This document shows, piece after piece, positions 1 through 11,197 of a DNA stretch of 17,711 nucleotides. A program made the position numbers and the translations under genes. The stretch lies in NCBI GenBank assembly GCA_018398765.1, contig JAHBMJ010003854.1, forward strand, positions 69,354-87,064. The letters run 5' to 3'. Position 1 is the first letter of the stretch. Every line of letters begins with the position of its first letter. Below the pieces are notes generated by a model, which was not told where the DNA came from, searched no databases, and saw nothing but the letters and a program-made list of their open reading frames with translations. The stretch comes from Chromera velia. Its lineage: Eukaryota; Sar; Chromeraceae.

Positions 1-291
1 GGGGGGGGGGGGGCACGTTGGTCGTTCATGAGATCCTTCCAGCAGATCCTTTCTTTTCATCTGATCGACAGATGCGCAGCTGCTTTCAATAAACACGAAG
101 GAGCGATGGAGGTTCTTGTCTTGGTCTTTTCGACGTCAAACAAGTGCGGCAGAGACACAAAGTGCAGTCATGCAGAACGAAACGTGGACTGCTTTTCTGC
201 CCAGGCCTGTCCTCCAACTGCAATTCTCTTGTCTCTGCTATCACCGCCTTGGTCCTCTGTTTTTGCCCTTGCGGTCTTCCTCTTGTTGCAG
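1..291. other. Probable intron or 5' sequence of the RAP gene
   Basis: The window opens with a run of 13 G, a likely assembly edge like the other poly-G/poly-C tracts here. The rest leads into a pyrimidine-rich stretch ending in TTGTTGCAG at 283-291, a good 3' splice site, so I read most of this as intron. The frame of the following exon stays open back to an ATG at 28 (another ATG lies at 106), so an unspliced start inside this stretch cannot be excluded. The residues it would add look non-conserved and Ser/Leu/Cys-rich, which suits intron better. Confidence 0.4.
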
Positions 292-3200
292 GAAGACCTC
301 TGCAAAGAGCTGAAGAGACGGGAAGCAGAGAGGGAGCTGAGCCTCCCCGAGGTCTCTGTAGCCTTTTCTTGTCTCGACGACCGGAGATCCGTGTCTGTCA
401 AGAGGGAACAGAGAACATCGTATGTCAGACAACAGCAGCAGCAGCACGCAGCCTCCGCATCAGCTAGTGCAGCTGCTGCTGGGGAAGAAACACACGAGAC
501 CGCTGAAGAGAGGGAGAGTGGTACCGGGGGGATGAGTGCAGCAGCGGACGGGGAGGGGGTGTTGCTGGTCGACGGTGAGGGACCCGAGGCCAGAGAGTTC
601 GTCGTGCAGGCAAAGCGAAGTCTCGAGACGATGCCACTGCAAGACTTTCTTCGAAGTGATATGACGGTGAACGATGCGGTGAACGTTCTGGACTGTCTGG
701 CGTCTCGTGGCATGTCGTCAGTTTGTTTCTCTTTCCCGTCTTCCCTCGTTTGATCTAGCTCTCCCTGCCTTCTGAGTCTCCCAGCTATCGGCGTGGTCTT
801 TACTTGAGATGAGAGCGCTTCCATGTCCATGTCGACTGTCTCTTTCGAAGAGCTTTTGGTGGGAAAGGTGAAGATTCACTTGCTGCTTTTTTTCGTCTTC
901 TACTTCCTGCTTTTCTCGCCGTTGCTGTTTTGAATTTCACTGCATCTGCTGCTGAGATGCTTCTGTGTGTCTTCTAGAACGCGAAAAAATGTTTTTGGCC
1001 GGTGAAGTATTGTCGAAAGAGAAGAAGACAGCCTGCTCGTGAAAAGTTTTTTTTTTCTCTCACAAGCCCCGTGTCTGTCTTCCGCTCCGCTGCTGCACAG
1101 GCGTTCCACCCTCTTCGCCCGACTCGGGGACTTTCTGGTGGAGAACATCGCGGAGGTGCGTCTGTCTGTGAATGGGGGGNGGGGGGGGGGGGAGCTGGGG
1201 GTTCGAGTCCAGGCGTCTCGGTCTTTCCTTCTGGCTGTGTGTCTGCAGGGCGTTTTTTAAAGTATGCGGGTATCCGTGTCTGTATTTTTGCCGGTTTGCA
1301 GTATGTTTTGATTGAGCTGAAGCAAAATATGTAGTCTGAAATCGAACGTAAATCCAACAGTTTCCTTGTCAGATCTGTACGTTATAAGCGGCAGCAACCC
1401 TTCAAATGACATTTCACTGCGACTACTCACTGAGTCGTCGTATGTGGATTTAGAGCCAGAATACGGAAAATAGCATGACTCTCCATTGAGTCTTTCTTTC
1501 TGTTGAAGTGCAGGTTCGGCACTCGACCAACATCGGTCTCTGGCTCCAGGGGTTAGAGGCGTTCTCGAATGCAGATCGGTCCGTGATCGCGTCTATACTC
1601 TCTCCTTTTTTTGTGCATCTTTATTTTTGCATCAGTGGGGTCTCCTCTGCATTCTGTCTGTATGGTGTCGAGAGACAGTTTATCTTCCCCCGTTGTTTCC
1701 TCATCGTTCCTTCTTCTTCTCCTTGCCTGGGGTCCAGATTCTTTCTTTGTGTTCTTTTTATTTTCTCTATCTGTCTGACTGCCAACCCGCTTGCCTGTTT
1801 GTCTGCCTGGTTTTCTGTGTGTCCGTGTGCCTTGCTGAACACTCTCACAGAGCCAACCATCCCCTAGGACTGTTGCGGTTTCGTGTCTCCTCGGCATCCG
1901 GTTTGCTCATATCGACTGATCTCCACAATAAACTTCATAGACTCTTCCTGACCCTATGTTGATAACTTGTTGGGCCTCCTCGATTCTTTTCCTTCCTTCC
2001 TTCCTTGCTTCCTTCCTTTCTTCTTCCTTTCTTCAGGTTCCATCCTGGGTACATCGGGAAGTGCGCAGATTTTGGGAGGGACGAGTTCATGGTGGACAGA
2101 ATCTCAATCTTCCAGCAGAGCAGAGTGCTGAACTCGTTTGCGAGACTTGACTATTACGATGAACGTCTCTACAACGTGAGCCCCTCATGTTTTCCGTTCT
2201 CTTGCGGCAGTCTCAGACAAGTGGGGTGACTTCTCAGAGCCGTACGTAGTCTCAAGCAGTGTCTTGGGAAGGAAGGATGAAGAGGCGAGAGGGAGAGAGA
2301 AAGAGGGAGAGAGAGAGATCCGGCACATTTTAGGTACCGATTTAGATCTTTTTGAAAAAGGGAGAGCGCATTTGCTCCCTTTTTTCCCTTCCCCCATCCC
2401 ACTGTTTCTCTTCCGTCACTTTGTGTCCCCTTGCTTTCCTTGCACTTTGTTTCTTTCGTTCTTCTCTCTGAATCCATGCATGCATGCAGGTACTTGGAGA
2501 CCGTATCGCTGCGGAGTTCTCTCTCCTGAAGTTCATGAAGGAGATCGCGCCCCTCCTCACAGCGTATGCAAGAGCCAACCACATCCACACAGGAATATTC
2601 GACGCAGCTTTCGTGGCAGTGTCCGAAATGATCATAACTGACGCTCTCCCTGCAACGAAAAAGTAAGCGACGGGAGTTCCGTTGCGCTTAACTTCAGCAC
2701 GTCATTCTCGTCACTCTCACTCGGCGGTTGAGAAAGAAAGGAAGACTCCTTTTCCTTTTGTCATTTTTGCACAGTTTCTGCTTTATCCGGTCCTCCAACA
2801 TAATGAAAACATGGTGCAGAAGTACGAAAGGCACCTGCTCCTTGGACCTTGGCTCTCTTTTTGTCTGTGTATGTCTCTCTCACCCTGTCTCTTTCGTGTG
2901 TATGCAGCATGACTCTCGGAGTTATTGACGCAGCCCTGGCCTTTTGTGTCGCTGGTTATCACACACGAGAGGGCTTCCCGGTGCTCCTCGACGCCGCCTT
3001 CCGGGATTGGGATCCCTCCAATCCTGTGGCCCTCCGTCGGTTGTTCAAGATTGCCGACGCGTGCTACCACGAAGCTCCGGATAACTTCAACGAGAGCAAC
3101 GCTCAACAATCCATGCTGGAGGTGTTAGGGCATGAGTGGTCAAGAGAGCTGAGGACCAAGCCTGACTGTAGAGGCCCCATGAAGAGGCAGCACGAAGCAG

Positions 3201-4187
3201 AATACGAAAGAGCAGTGCAGTCTGTGATGGGTCAGTCTGTCCGTCCATTTTGTTTGTTCGTTCCTGAAAGGATGCAGTGGGTTGACAGATCAATGAAAAA
3301 GGAATTAGTGGTCTGGAAGGAAAGGTAGGTAGGTAGGTTCACGACTCTGTCATCTGAATTCTTTTTGGTGTGTCCCCAAATTGAAAAAGAGACTGAGACG
3401 GGGAAGCAGATGTGATGCTGGAATGAATGAGGCAGTGAGAGACTGAGCATCCGTACAAGCCCGAACGAAGGCAGCGTGAGCAATCAGGAAACAATTTAAC
3501 GGATCTAGTCTGAATTTTCTTCTTGTACCCCAGATGGGGGTTCCTTTTCTTTTCCAGGGGCAGTTGAGCACAGAAGAGCATTTTTGCAGTCTAGGCCCAT
3601 CGTGAGAGAACAGAAGCACTGTTGGTTCTCTTTCTCGTTCCTCTTCTCTGACTGCCTGTCTCCTTTTTTCACCTGCAGGAATTCTGAAGCGACTCGGTAT
3701 TAAGGGACAGCCCAGCATCGCCCCTGATGCCATCTCCTCTTCTCTGATCGATGTGGCTGTGGATGCGGGAGAGAAGAAGGGCATCGCTCTGCTGCCCCCT
3801 GCCATGACTCTGAGGACAGGGCCTCACGGAGAAGAACTCTTCACAGGCACCGGTCGGTCCTCCTACGTGTGGTCTGAACGCCTCACGGCTTGTCTGAACG
3901 CCTCACGGCTTGGCTCCCTATTTTGTTCGAGCATCTGTTTGCCTGCCTCTTTTCTCGTGGCGCTGTCGTCGGTCTTTTCTTGTGATCTACTGACTTCCGC
4001 ATCCCCTACCCGTCTGCTTGCAGGTTTCTTTGCCTTGCAACAACGGCTTCTCGGAGCGCGGGGCTGGACGGTCTCTCCCCTGTCGGTGTCTGAGTTAATG
4101 CAAGCACGGTCATTCGAGGAGAAGAGGGAATTGCTGATAGGGAGACTTCATGACCTCGACGTTGACATTCCTTTCCTTGACGCGTAA
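292..4187 (+). CDS. RAP-domain RNA-binding protein with helical repeats (5' partial, 9 exons)
   Basis: Proposed exons: 292-706, 978-1038, 1101-1155, 1514-1578, 2037-2175, 2490-2662, 2908-3230, 3679-3852, 4024-4187. All junctions are GT-AG and keep one frame, giving 522 residues to the TAA at 4185. Residues 1-100 hold a Gln run and Ala/Glu-rich low complexity. From about 120 to 300 there are degenerate amphipathic helical units (for example VLNSFARLDYYDERLYNVLG) like the heptatricopeptide repeats of apicomplexan RAP proteins. The C-terminus, about 433-512, matches a RAP domain: a LIDVAV strand, a KKGIALLPP strand, then FFALQQRLLGARGWTVSPL and a helix FEEKRELLIGRL. RAP proteins are known to act mainly in mitochondrial or plastid RNA processing and translation. 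The targeting region cannot be seen because the 5' end is missing. The second intron (1039-1100) is only 62 nt. RAP family is well supported; the exact substrate is unknown. Confidence 0.8.
1174..1192. repeat. Poly-G tract interrupted by N
   Basis: Homopolymeric G with an undetermined base at 1180, in intron 3 of the RAP gene (1156-1513). Length is probably unreliable because of sequencing slippage or assembly joining. It does not affect the coding frame as reconstructed. Confidence 0.9.
3873..3912. repeat. Perfect tandem duplication, 20 bp x 2
   Basis: The 20-mer TCTGAACGCCTCACGGCTTG occurs twice head-to-tail, with no mismatch, inside the eighth intron of the RAP gene (3853-4023). It is probably a recent slippage duplication; no function is suggested. 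Confidence 0.9.
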
Positions 4188-4203
4188 AAGAGAGAGGGGG
4201 AGG

Positions 4204-4239
<36 letters not shown>

Positions 4240-6117
4240 AAGATGGATGAGAGAAAAGGGAGCGTTGGAAGGCAGTGAGACATAAATCCATTCCGTTTCT
4301 TCCAGCGCACTGATAGACTGACTCTCTTGCATTTTGAATTTGGTTCAAGTGGACAGTCAGCGTCCATGATGCTCACTCAGCAGACGATCCGACTCGGTCA
4401 GCCGGTCGGTCGGAAGAGAAAGCGGAGGCACAGGAGCGAAGATGAGAGGGTAGAGCTTCGACAGCTCGAATGAGCTAAAGTTGAAAGGAAAAGGAGAGAA
4501 CAATGAGGCAGGGGCAAACATGTGCGCGCTTGAGAAAGAAGAGAGGATTGAAGAGAGAGAGAAAATTGCGAAGATCGGTGGCCGTACGTGAACGAATGAT
4601 GCACCCTCTACAGCACACATGTGTCTCGGCACTCGATCTGGATCTGCGCTGAGTGCTGTCCTGCCTTTGCCCTTCCTGCGTTTTTTCCTGCTTCACACAA
4701 CCATGCATGCAGTAGAACGTTGCACCCCTGCATGTGTTTGAAAAAAAGAAAGACAGAGAGCTGAAACAGAAAGAGAACACGGCTTTCAAAGAAAAAAATT
4801 ATGCACAAACTTACTATCTAGCTTACTATAAAGCCAAAACGTGGCGAAGGGAGTGGCAAAAAAAATGATTCAATCAATCTACTTCATTCAATCAACTAAA
4901 CCTGGACTGTAGAGCGTTATAAAAGTCACCAATGATGATAAATTTAATCAAATACACTGTTGAAACTTGAAATATTGTATTGTTGATAAATTAGTTTTAA
5001 TTTTGGAATTTTGTGTCTTATATTGTATGCTGCAGGTAGTTAGGACTTTGTAGGATTTTATTGAAGTTTTATGGGATCTTTGCTCGGTTTCCAGGTAGAA
5101 TTTTTTGTTAAAAATTTATGGGATATTGCTAGGGATATTGGACTTTTCAACGACAACAACAAAAAAAAACAGTTGTTTCTAAATATTATATTTTTGAAAG
5201 ATCTGAAGAAAAAAAAATCCAATGAAAAAGAGAAAACTAATCAGTTGCATGTGTTTTCCGGCATTTTTTAGTCTTAATGCTACCCTTAGAGCTCTGTTTA
5301 TGTAGAGCTTGTCAGAACTTAGGCTATTTATAAAACTTAAATTGTGCTTACTATATGAGTATACAGCCTAATATTCATATACAACTTGTATGCTAAAACC
5401 ATGCTATCGTTATATAACCGTTACAATATGGAGGCTTATGTAGTTTTATCAGTACATAGTATCTAAAAGACACTAATCAGCGTATGTTTTTCAAAAAGAA
5501 ACAGAAAAACTCTTCTGTTTTTATTTCAAATTTATATAGCAGGCCCTCTACAAAAAGAAAAAATGACTTTTTCCAAGAGAGGAAAGATCAGTTTGCATAT
5601 ATCACTCTATATACGTTTGGACAATGAAAAAAATGTTGAATAACTTGAAAATCTGCAAGGTGAAGAGATGTGAAAGTGTCTTCCCTTTCCAGGCTAGCTC
5701 CCAGGGAGCCATCACCGAACGATCACTGGCAGGTTGAAATGAACTCCGGAAGAATTCTTTTGGCAATACGATTATATTCAACTTGAAAACCAATCCCTCT
5801 CTCAGTGACAGTGAGTGTCAATACTCTGTTGAACATCGGTCTTGTGACCTTGAGTAATATATGCTTCCCCTTCATTCTTTTGCGCGATCGCCCATGAGGC
5901 TCTTCAGCTCTGTTCGCATCAAGTGTGGTGGATCGATGCCGCCTGTATGAATCTGACTGTTAGGGAAAGCTCAAATCTGATTATCAGGCCGCTGCCTCAA
6001 CAGAAACTTTCGATTCTGACCTCTAACACATCCACAGAGAGAGCTGGAGCTCTCGTGAAGGTCTCCTCGATTTCTCCGTGTGCACTCACTGAGTCTCTCT
6101 TCCTTTCTGTGACTACT
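4188..6117. other. Intergenic region between convergent genes, with an AT-rich block
   Basis: This lies between the 3' ends of the + strand RAP gene and the - strand phosphatase gene. At 4188-4800 it is purine-rich and holds the (GA)n tract. From about 4800 to 5600 base composition shifts sharply to AT, with poly-A and poly-T runs and no long open frame. A 66-codon Lys/Asn/Phe-rich frame at 5071-5271 starts with ATG but looks like nothing I recognise. From about 5600 to 6117 composition returns toward normal; the part next to 6118 should include the phosphatase 3' UTR. No RNA gene or transposon ends were recognised. Confidence 0.6.
4206..4237. repeat. (GA)n microsatellite
   Basis: About 16 uninterrupted GA units begin roughly 20 bases after the stop codon of the RAP gene, so they probably lie in its 3' UTR. 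Purine-rich G-runs flank the left side. Confidence 0.95.
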
Positions 6118-9100
6118 CTACTGTGGCTTCTTTGCAGGTCCAATTTTGTCGGTTGTCAGCTTGGTGGCATCGAGTGGATCTCCGCATTCGATCTGGACGT
6201 CCACAGGAATTCCCAACCCTGTCTCCCCTGAAGGATAGATCTGCCCCCCACGCCCTTCCACAGGCTTGCGCGTCAGGCAGCGCACCACCTTTCCGTTCTT
6301 CGTCCACTTGAGGATTTGTGCACTTTTTCTCGGTGCCTCTATGAGCTTCCTTGATGGCATTCGCATCGCTGCAGCCTCGAGGTCGAAGCCGCACTCGTCC
6401 CCTGGGGCAGGGGCCCTCTGGCACTCCTGGGGAGAGACGTCGATGGAGTACACGCCGCTGCACAGACGCATCACGTGGTCCCAGTTGGTGTGCCCCATCA
6501 CAAGGCCTGCAGGGAAGGAAGCAAGGCAACGTCAATGGCATACGTCTTCATCTTTATCTCGTAGTATCATGTGAGTCACGCCCTGCTGCTTTTCACGCTG
6601 TTGCTATGCTTTACTGTCCTTCATAGTCAGGCGTGGAGGGAGCAGACAACGGATGGAAGCAGAGAACGAGTAAGGGAAGGAGGGGGCGTGGAAAAGGGGG
6701 GGGAAACTACACGGAGGGGTGGGTAGGCTGGGGAGGGACGGGAATGGTAATCTCCAATGGCATGCAGGCCTTTTCGATCATGAAGGAAGCTTTGCTGCCA
6801 CTTTCAACCCAAGAAGATTGCCTAGGATTCCCTCTTTTTCTTTTTCGCTTTCCCGTGCCTCCTCACCAGTAACTCCGAGAAGTTTCATCGATCTCGTTGC
6901 ATCGTCGCATACGTCCCTCTTGCGGACTTCGATGTTTGTCATCATCTGTTCGAGTTTCTCTCCCTGAGCTTCTTTACCTGACTGCATCATGAAAGCGGGG
7001 AGACGGGAAAACCCGCGGAACCACGTCACTCCGTTGGCATTTCCGTCATCGGCATCATGAGCAGCGGCGATCATCCAGGGGGCGGGGTATACCGCTGTGC
7101 ATACCTGCAAGGGGGTATTTCAACAGCAAAGCATGGAAAAACGAATCAAACATTGCCTCAAATATTCGGGATTCAAGGAGGCACCGAATCTCAACTCAGA
7201 AAAACTCTTGATCCCTGTAAAGTCTTGAAAAACGCGCGTTACTACGTAGAGGTCGAAGGGGAAGATGAATGCTCGACAAGACCAAAATGCACACAGCCCC
7301 CCCCCCCCCCCCNCACACACACACTCATGATGGCAAGAAGATCGATCTGAGTAGAAGATGGGGGTACTGCATGTGTGTCGTTTGATGGTTGTGCTGCCAC
7401 ACTGACCCTGAATGCCTGCGAGTAGAGACGGAAGTTTTGTGAAAGTGCCAATTTGATCAACAGGTTTTGAGGTGCAGATTTGGCCACTCGGGCAGAGCGC
7501 ATCATGAAGGAGGTGATGTGTCCAAGGAGCAATCCCCCGGATTCTTCATCTTCGTCTTCCTCCGGTTCGGGTTCGGGATTCTTCTTCCTCCCTCGACCCC
7601 TCCGGTTCCCCTTTGACTTCATCCGAGCCTGCCATCCTCCTGCTTCCAGTTCGTCTTTCTCTCCTGTGTGCTTCTTTGGTGCAGGCGGGGGAGGGGCCAT
7701 TGGACGAGGGGCTTTGCGAGGAGCATCCTCTCTGGCGGGAGGGGGGGGGAGGTCTCCGTCAGTTCTTTTTGTCTCCTCAGCGGGAGGGGGGGAGACCTCT
7801 TCCTCTGGAGGGGGAGGGGAGACTTCGGGAGTGGGCTTTTTGACCTCTTCCGATGGGCTGGGTGAAGGCGTTTCCTCTGAGGGGGCGGGGGGTGAGATCT
7901 CTGGTGGACCCGGGAGGGGAGGGGAAGGAGGAGGAGCGGGGGAGGGGGTCTCTTCTTGAGGGGGTGTGGTGACCTCGGGAGGGTTTTTTTCCTCTTTCTT
8001 TTTCTGTTCAGTGTCGAGTTTCTCACTCTCCACTTCTGCAGCGTCAAATCTGTCCGGAAGCGGAGCAGGCCCAAACTGAAGTCGGTAGGCAGCCCAGACG
8101 TTCTCACGCATGCAATGCTGGAATTCATCGTAGTGCTCCTGCATGCATACATGACACCAAGAATGGATAAGAATTAAACATTTGTCCTTTTTAGACGTAT
8201 TTGCAGATCATGCCTATTCAATACGCGTGAATGAGTTTTCCTCCTTCCACATCGGTACACTCCTGTTCAGTACATTTCAAATCTCTTCCGCTTGAGAATT
8301 TTTCGATCAGGTATCAACTAGGGCACCAAAAATTCTTCGGCTGAGTCAGACGTTCAGACGGGGAGCATGACTTCCACAATTTTCGCTTCCACAAGAGAGG
8401 AGCAGGGAAGAGGAGAAGACAGAAAAAAATCACTGATTGTGACAAAATAAAGAGAAAACATGTCATGCTCGAGCCTCGCATTTTTATGCGCATCGTCGTT
8501 GACTGTCCAAAAACAAAGAAAACTTACCTGTGCAGCTTTGTTGATCGCCTTCACAGCATACTCAGTGATGCTCTCATCCTTTGGTTTCACATCGTCGCTG
8601 TCAAACTTCTCGCGGACTTTCTCAGCATTCTGTGCTGAGATTCCTCCATGGCAAAGGAACACCCCGTTCCTTGCCACGTACGCAACCGGACGGGTCTTCA
8701 GATAGTCGTTCCACTCCGCATAGTCCCCCTCCCCCAAAATACTTCCCGCACGGTCTGTGGCTCCCCAATCGTCCAGTTCGGGTTTTGCCCCCCCTGCCCG
8801 CCATGCATCCCCTCTGAGGAGCATTTCCTCATGGTTGCCCAGCATGGGAACCAAATTTTCCGGGCGCTCCTCACTGAGCCTCTTGAGGTGTTTGATGATC
8901 GCGAGGCCCTTCTCTCCCCTGTCGAGGTAGTCACCAGTGAGGACGACCTCAAAATCCGTGTCTATCAAATCATCACGCCACTGTAGAGCTCCGCTTTTGT
9001 CAACTCGAAATTTTTCGGTTGCAAGCATTGCATTGTAGAAGAAGTGTTCGTCTCCATGAGTGTCCCCAATCGCAAACAACTCATACCCCTGGCTTCTCCC

Positions 9101-9148
9101 CCCCAGCAGTGCAAAGCAAAGGAGGGAAAGAAAATAAAAGGACCTCAT
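6118..9148 (-). CDS. Shewanella-like Ser/Thr protein phosphatase (SLP/SHLP), secretory
   Basis: Four exons on the - strand: 9148-8528, 8138-7407, 7104-6867, 6506-6118. Donors are GTAAGT, GTCAGT and GTGAGG; every acceptor is CAG. They join in frame to 659 residues ending in TAG at 6120-6118. The ATG at 9148 is the first in frame and starts a signal peptide (MRSFYFLSLLCFALLGG, hydrophobic core 4-15). PPP-family metal motifs are intact: GDTHG 28-32, GDYLDRG 72-78, GNHE 104-107, HGG 167-169 and GHT 535-537. WFRGF at 479-483 resembles the tryptophan/arginine block before the last His in SLPs. Residues about 245-408 are a Pro/Glu/Ser-rich then basic then acidic insert between the HGG and GHT motifs. 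Known family members dephosphorylate proteins; Plasmodium SHLP1 is associated with the ER and SHLP2 with the pellicle. Secretory location here is inferred from the signal peptide. The SLP subfamily call is likely but not proven. Confidence 0.85.
7297..7323. repeat. Poly-C tract, N, then (CA)n
   Basis: Sixteen C, an undetermined base at 7313, then about five CA units, inside the second intron of the phosphatase gene (7105-7406). On the coding strand this reads (TG)n followed by poly-G. The length is uncertain because of the N. Confidence 0.9.
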
Positions 9149-9653
9149 GTCTGTCGATGACAATTACTTCTTTCTGAAAGAAACCTTTTTCCGATGGAGA
9201 AAGGAGACGAGAGACAAGGAGAACAAACGAAAATTGGAAGACAACTTTCCCGATGCTCTGTCTGGATACGTCAAGAAGACCCAAAAAAAGGTCACCAAAA
9301 CGTCCTGAGAGGACTGTTCAGCTGCTCTCTTGAAGGGTGTGCTTGCAAGACCTCAACGATCTCACAGTTAAGCAGTCGATCTTTACGTCAGCACAACTCT
9401 TTGGATCTTTTGGATGTATATATATTCCTGTCCTAGTCCTTGCACTCTCTTTCTTGATTCACATCAGTGAGCACTCGGCACTCACGCGTTTTCAAAGTGA
9501 GGGCAGCGAAAGATCAGAGAAAAATTAAGAGATGGACATTCATCGAGTCTAATGTCATTCGTCGACTCGATTTTATATAATTGGCGCATGCAAGCTCCTC
9601 AATTAATTAGTGCGTCTCCAGATTAAAAACGCATGCATGCACTCATGACAGGC

Positions 9654-9675
9654 TGTGACGCGTATGTGACGCGTA
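9654..9675. repeat. Tandem 11-mer TGTGACGCGTA x 2
   Basis: Two perfect adjacent copies of TGTGACGCGTA, followed by TACGC, in the divergent intergenic region. Spacing of exactly 11 bp would place two sites on nearly the same DNA face, so it could be a paired transcription-factor site; this is inference. Confidence 0.75.
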
Positions 9676-9703
9676 TACGCACCGAAAAAAAAGAAAAAAA
9701 ATC

Positions 9704-9722
9704 CGCGCGCGAAATGCGCGCG
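9704..9722. repeat. GC-rich inverted repeat (7-bp stem, 5-nt loop)
   Basis: CGCGCGC, loop GAAAT, then GCGCGCG form a perfect hairpin just after an A-rich run at 9684-9701. Alternating CG could also adopt Z-DNA. It is midway between two divergent genes and has no bacterial-type terminator context. Confidence 0.75.
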
Positions 9723-10062
9723 CGAGGCATGGGGACGCGTGCCACAATGCGCCCCGGCCGTGCCTGCACAGTCACTGTACATCTTCTTTAGCCATACGAC
9801 CCAAAGAGCGTGTCTGGACAGTGCATTTCAGTGACATGCATGAACGATGGAGCCACCGTAACAGCTCTCACATGGAGCTTCATGTTCCCCCAGAGAGTGT
9901 CGAAAGATCACAGGGTTTTCCACTGCATCCGGCTCGAAGCTTTTCGGAGACGGAGACGGATGGAGACGGCATGTGGTAACTGCAGAAGAACTTCAACTAC
10001 CGAGGTGCAAGTGATTTGACACATTCTGCACTGTGCCTGAAGCTCTCTCAACGCAGAAGAGA

Positions 10063-11165
10063 ATGGCCAGGATCGTAGACCCTGCCATCTTTGTTCAACG
10101 GTCAGTCGGCCTTCCAGAACCAGGTTCGCCCCTTTTCTCTACAAGACTGATTCCCAGGGACTCCTTGCACCTCCTCTCCCATCCTCTGACTCCTGTCAGC
10201 GAGGAGCTTGACACTTTGCGTACATTTTTGTCCCTCAGAGAACAACAAACCGGTCCAAACGGCTTTAGTACATTCGATTCCCACATCTAGAGTCTCCATG
10301 TTGATGGTGATTTTTTATTTAACAAAGTTAGATATCACACCGAAGCTACATGTATACACAAACAGTGACATCCATCCGTCTATTTTCATGCAGCTACTAC
10401 ATCCTGCCTCTCATTTTGATTACCGTCCCATATTGTTCACCGATTTTTTCTCCGGTTCATACAAAAAGAAAGGGTTCACCAGGTCTGGTGCAGATGGCTG
10501 CATGTGCTTATATCGCTGGCCGTCTTTGTGCAGATTTTATGGTGGACTTTCGCAGATTCGACCAAGACGGTCAGACTGGCTACACTTCTCGCAGGACAAT
10601 CCACTTCAAAATGAATGGAGTGATCTTCAAACTTGGTTGTGCTTCTGGCCATCTCACAGTTTCTCTCTCCTCCCGTCGGTCCCCTTCGTTTCTTCTTTCT
10701 CTTCGTCTGTGCTCCCATTCTCGGTCGCTCGTCTTCGTCCTCTTCCTTCTTTGACGTTTGATGCAAGCTGCCTGCATGCAGGGCCTCCGCCGAGCTCGTG
10801 CACTACGCCGCCGTGATGCGCAACTCTGAAGACCAACTGTTCAGCATCAGAATCGGACATGAGGGGGCTCCGAGGTGAGCCTGGAGACAGAGTAGGAAGG
10901 GGAGGGGCGTACAGAGGAGGAAAAATGGTCTGGTGTTGGATGGGAGGGAGACAGGAAAAATCGGACGATGCCGAGAAAGACGAGAAAACACAGATAGATA
11001 AAAAACGGGAGACAGAAAGCAGGCTGCCTTCCCCTCCCCTCCCTTCCCCTTACCTCCCCACATGCCAGGGTGCAACAAAAAGAACCAATCGATAGTCTCA
11101 ACCGCGTCTCTCTGGCTTGGCTTCCCAGTCTCTTTCCCTCCCTCCTCCATCTACTCACACACACA

Positions 11166-11197
<32 letters not shown>

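Larger units (their letters stand above)
9149..10062. promoter_or_regulatory. Divergent intergenic region, presumed promoters
   Basis: This separates the phosphatase start at 9148 (- strand) from the proposed start of the unknown gene at 10063 (+ strand), so both promoters should lie here. Visible elements are an AT-rich stretch near 9570-9630, overlapping GCATGCATGCA at 9630-9641, a tandem 11-mer at 9654-9675, a GC hairpin at 9704-9722 and a CATGCATG at 9836-9843. TGCATGCA is a known ApiAP2-type motif in apicomplexans; its role here is inference. No conserved open frame was found. Confidence 0.5.

Noticed and set aside
168-830. 220-codon - strand frame
   Set aside because: It is antisense to the first RAP exon and its Cys/Ser/Ala runs mirror the Gln/Ala low complexity of that exon.
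5071-5271. 66-codon + strand frame in the AT-rich block
   Set aside because: It is short and Lys/Asn-rich, as expected by chance in AT-rich DNA; no similarity was recognised.
7480-7959. 159-codon + strand open frame, Gly/Ser-rich
   Set aside because: It is the antisense of the proline-rich insert of the phosphatase exon; its openness follows from the repetitive composition.
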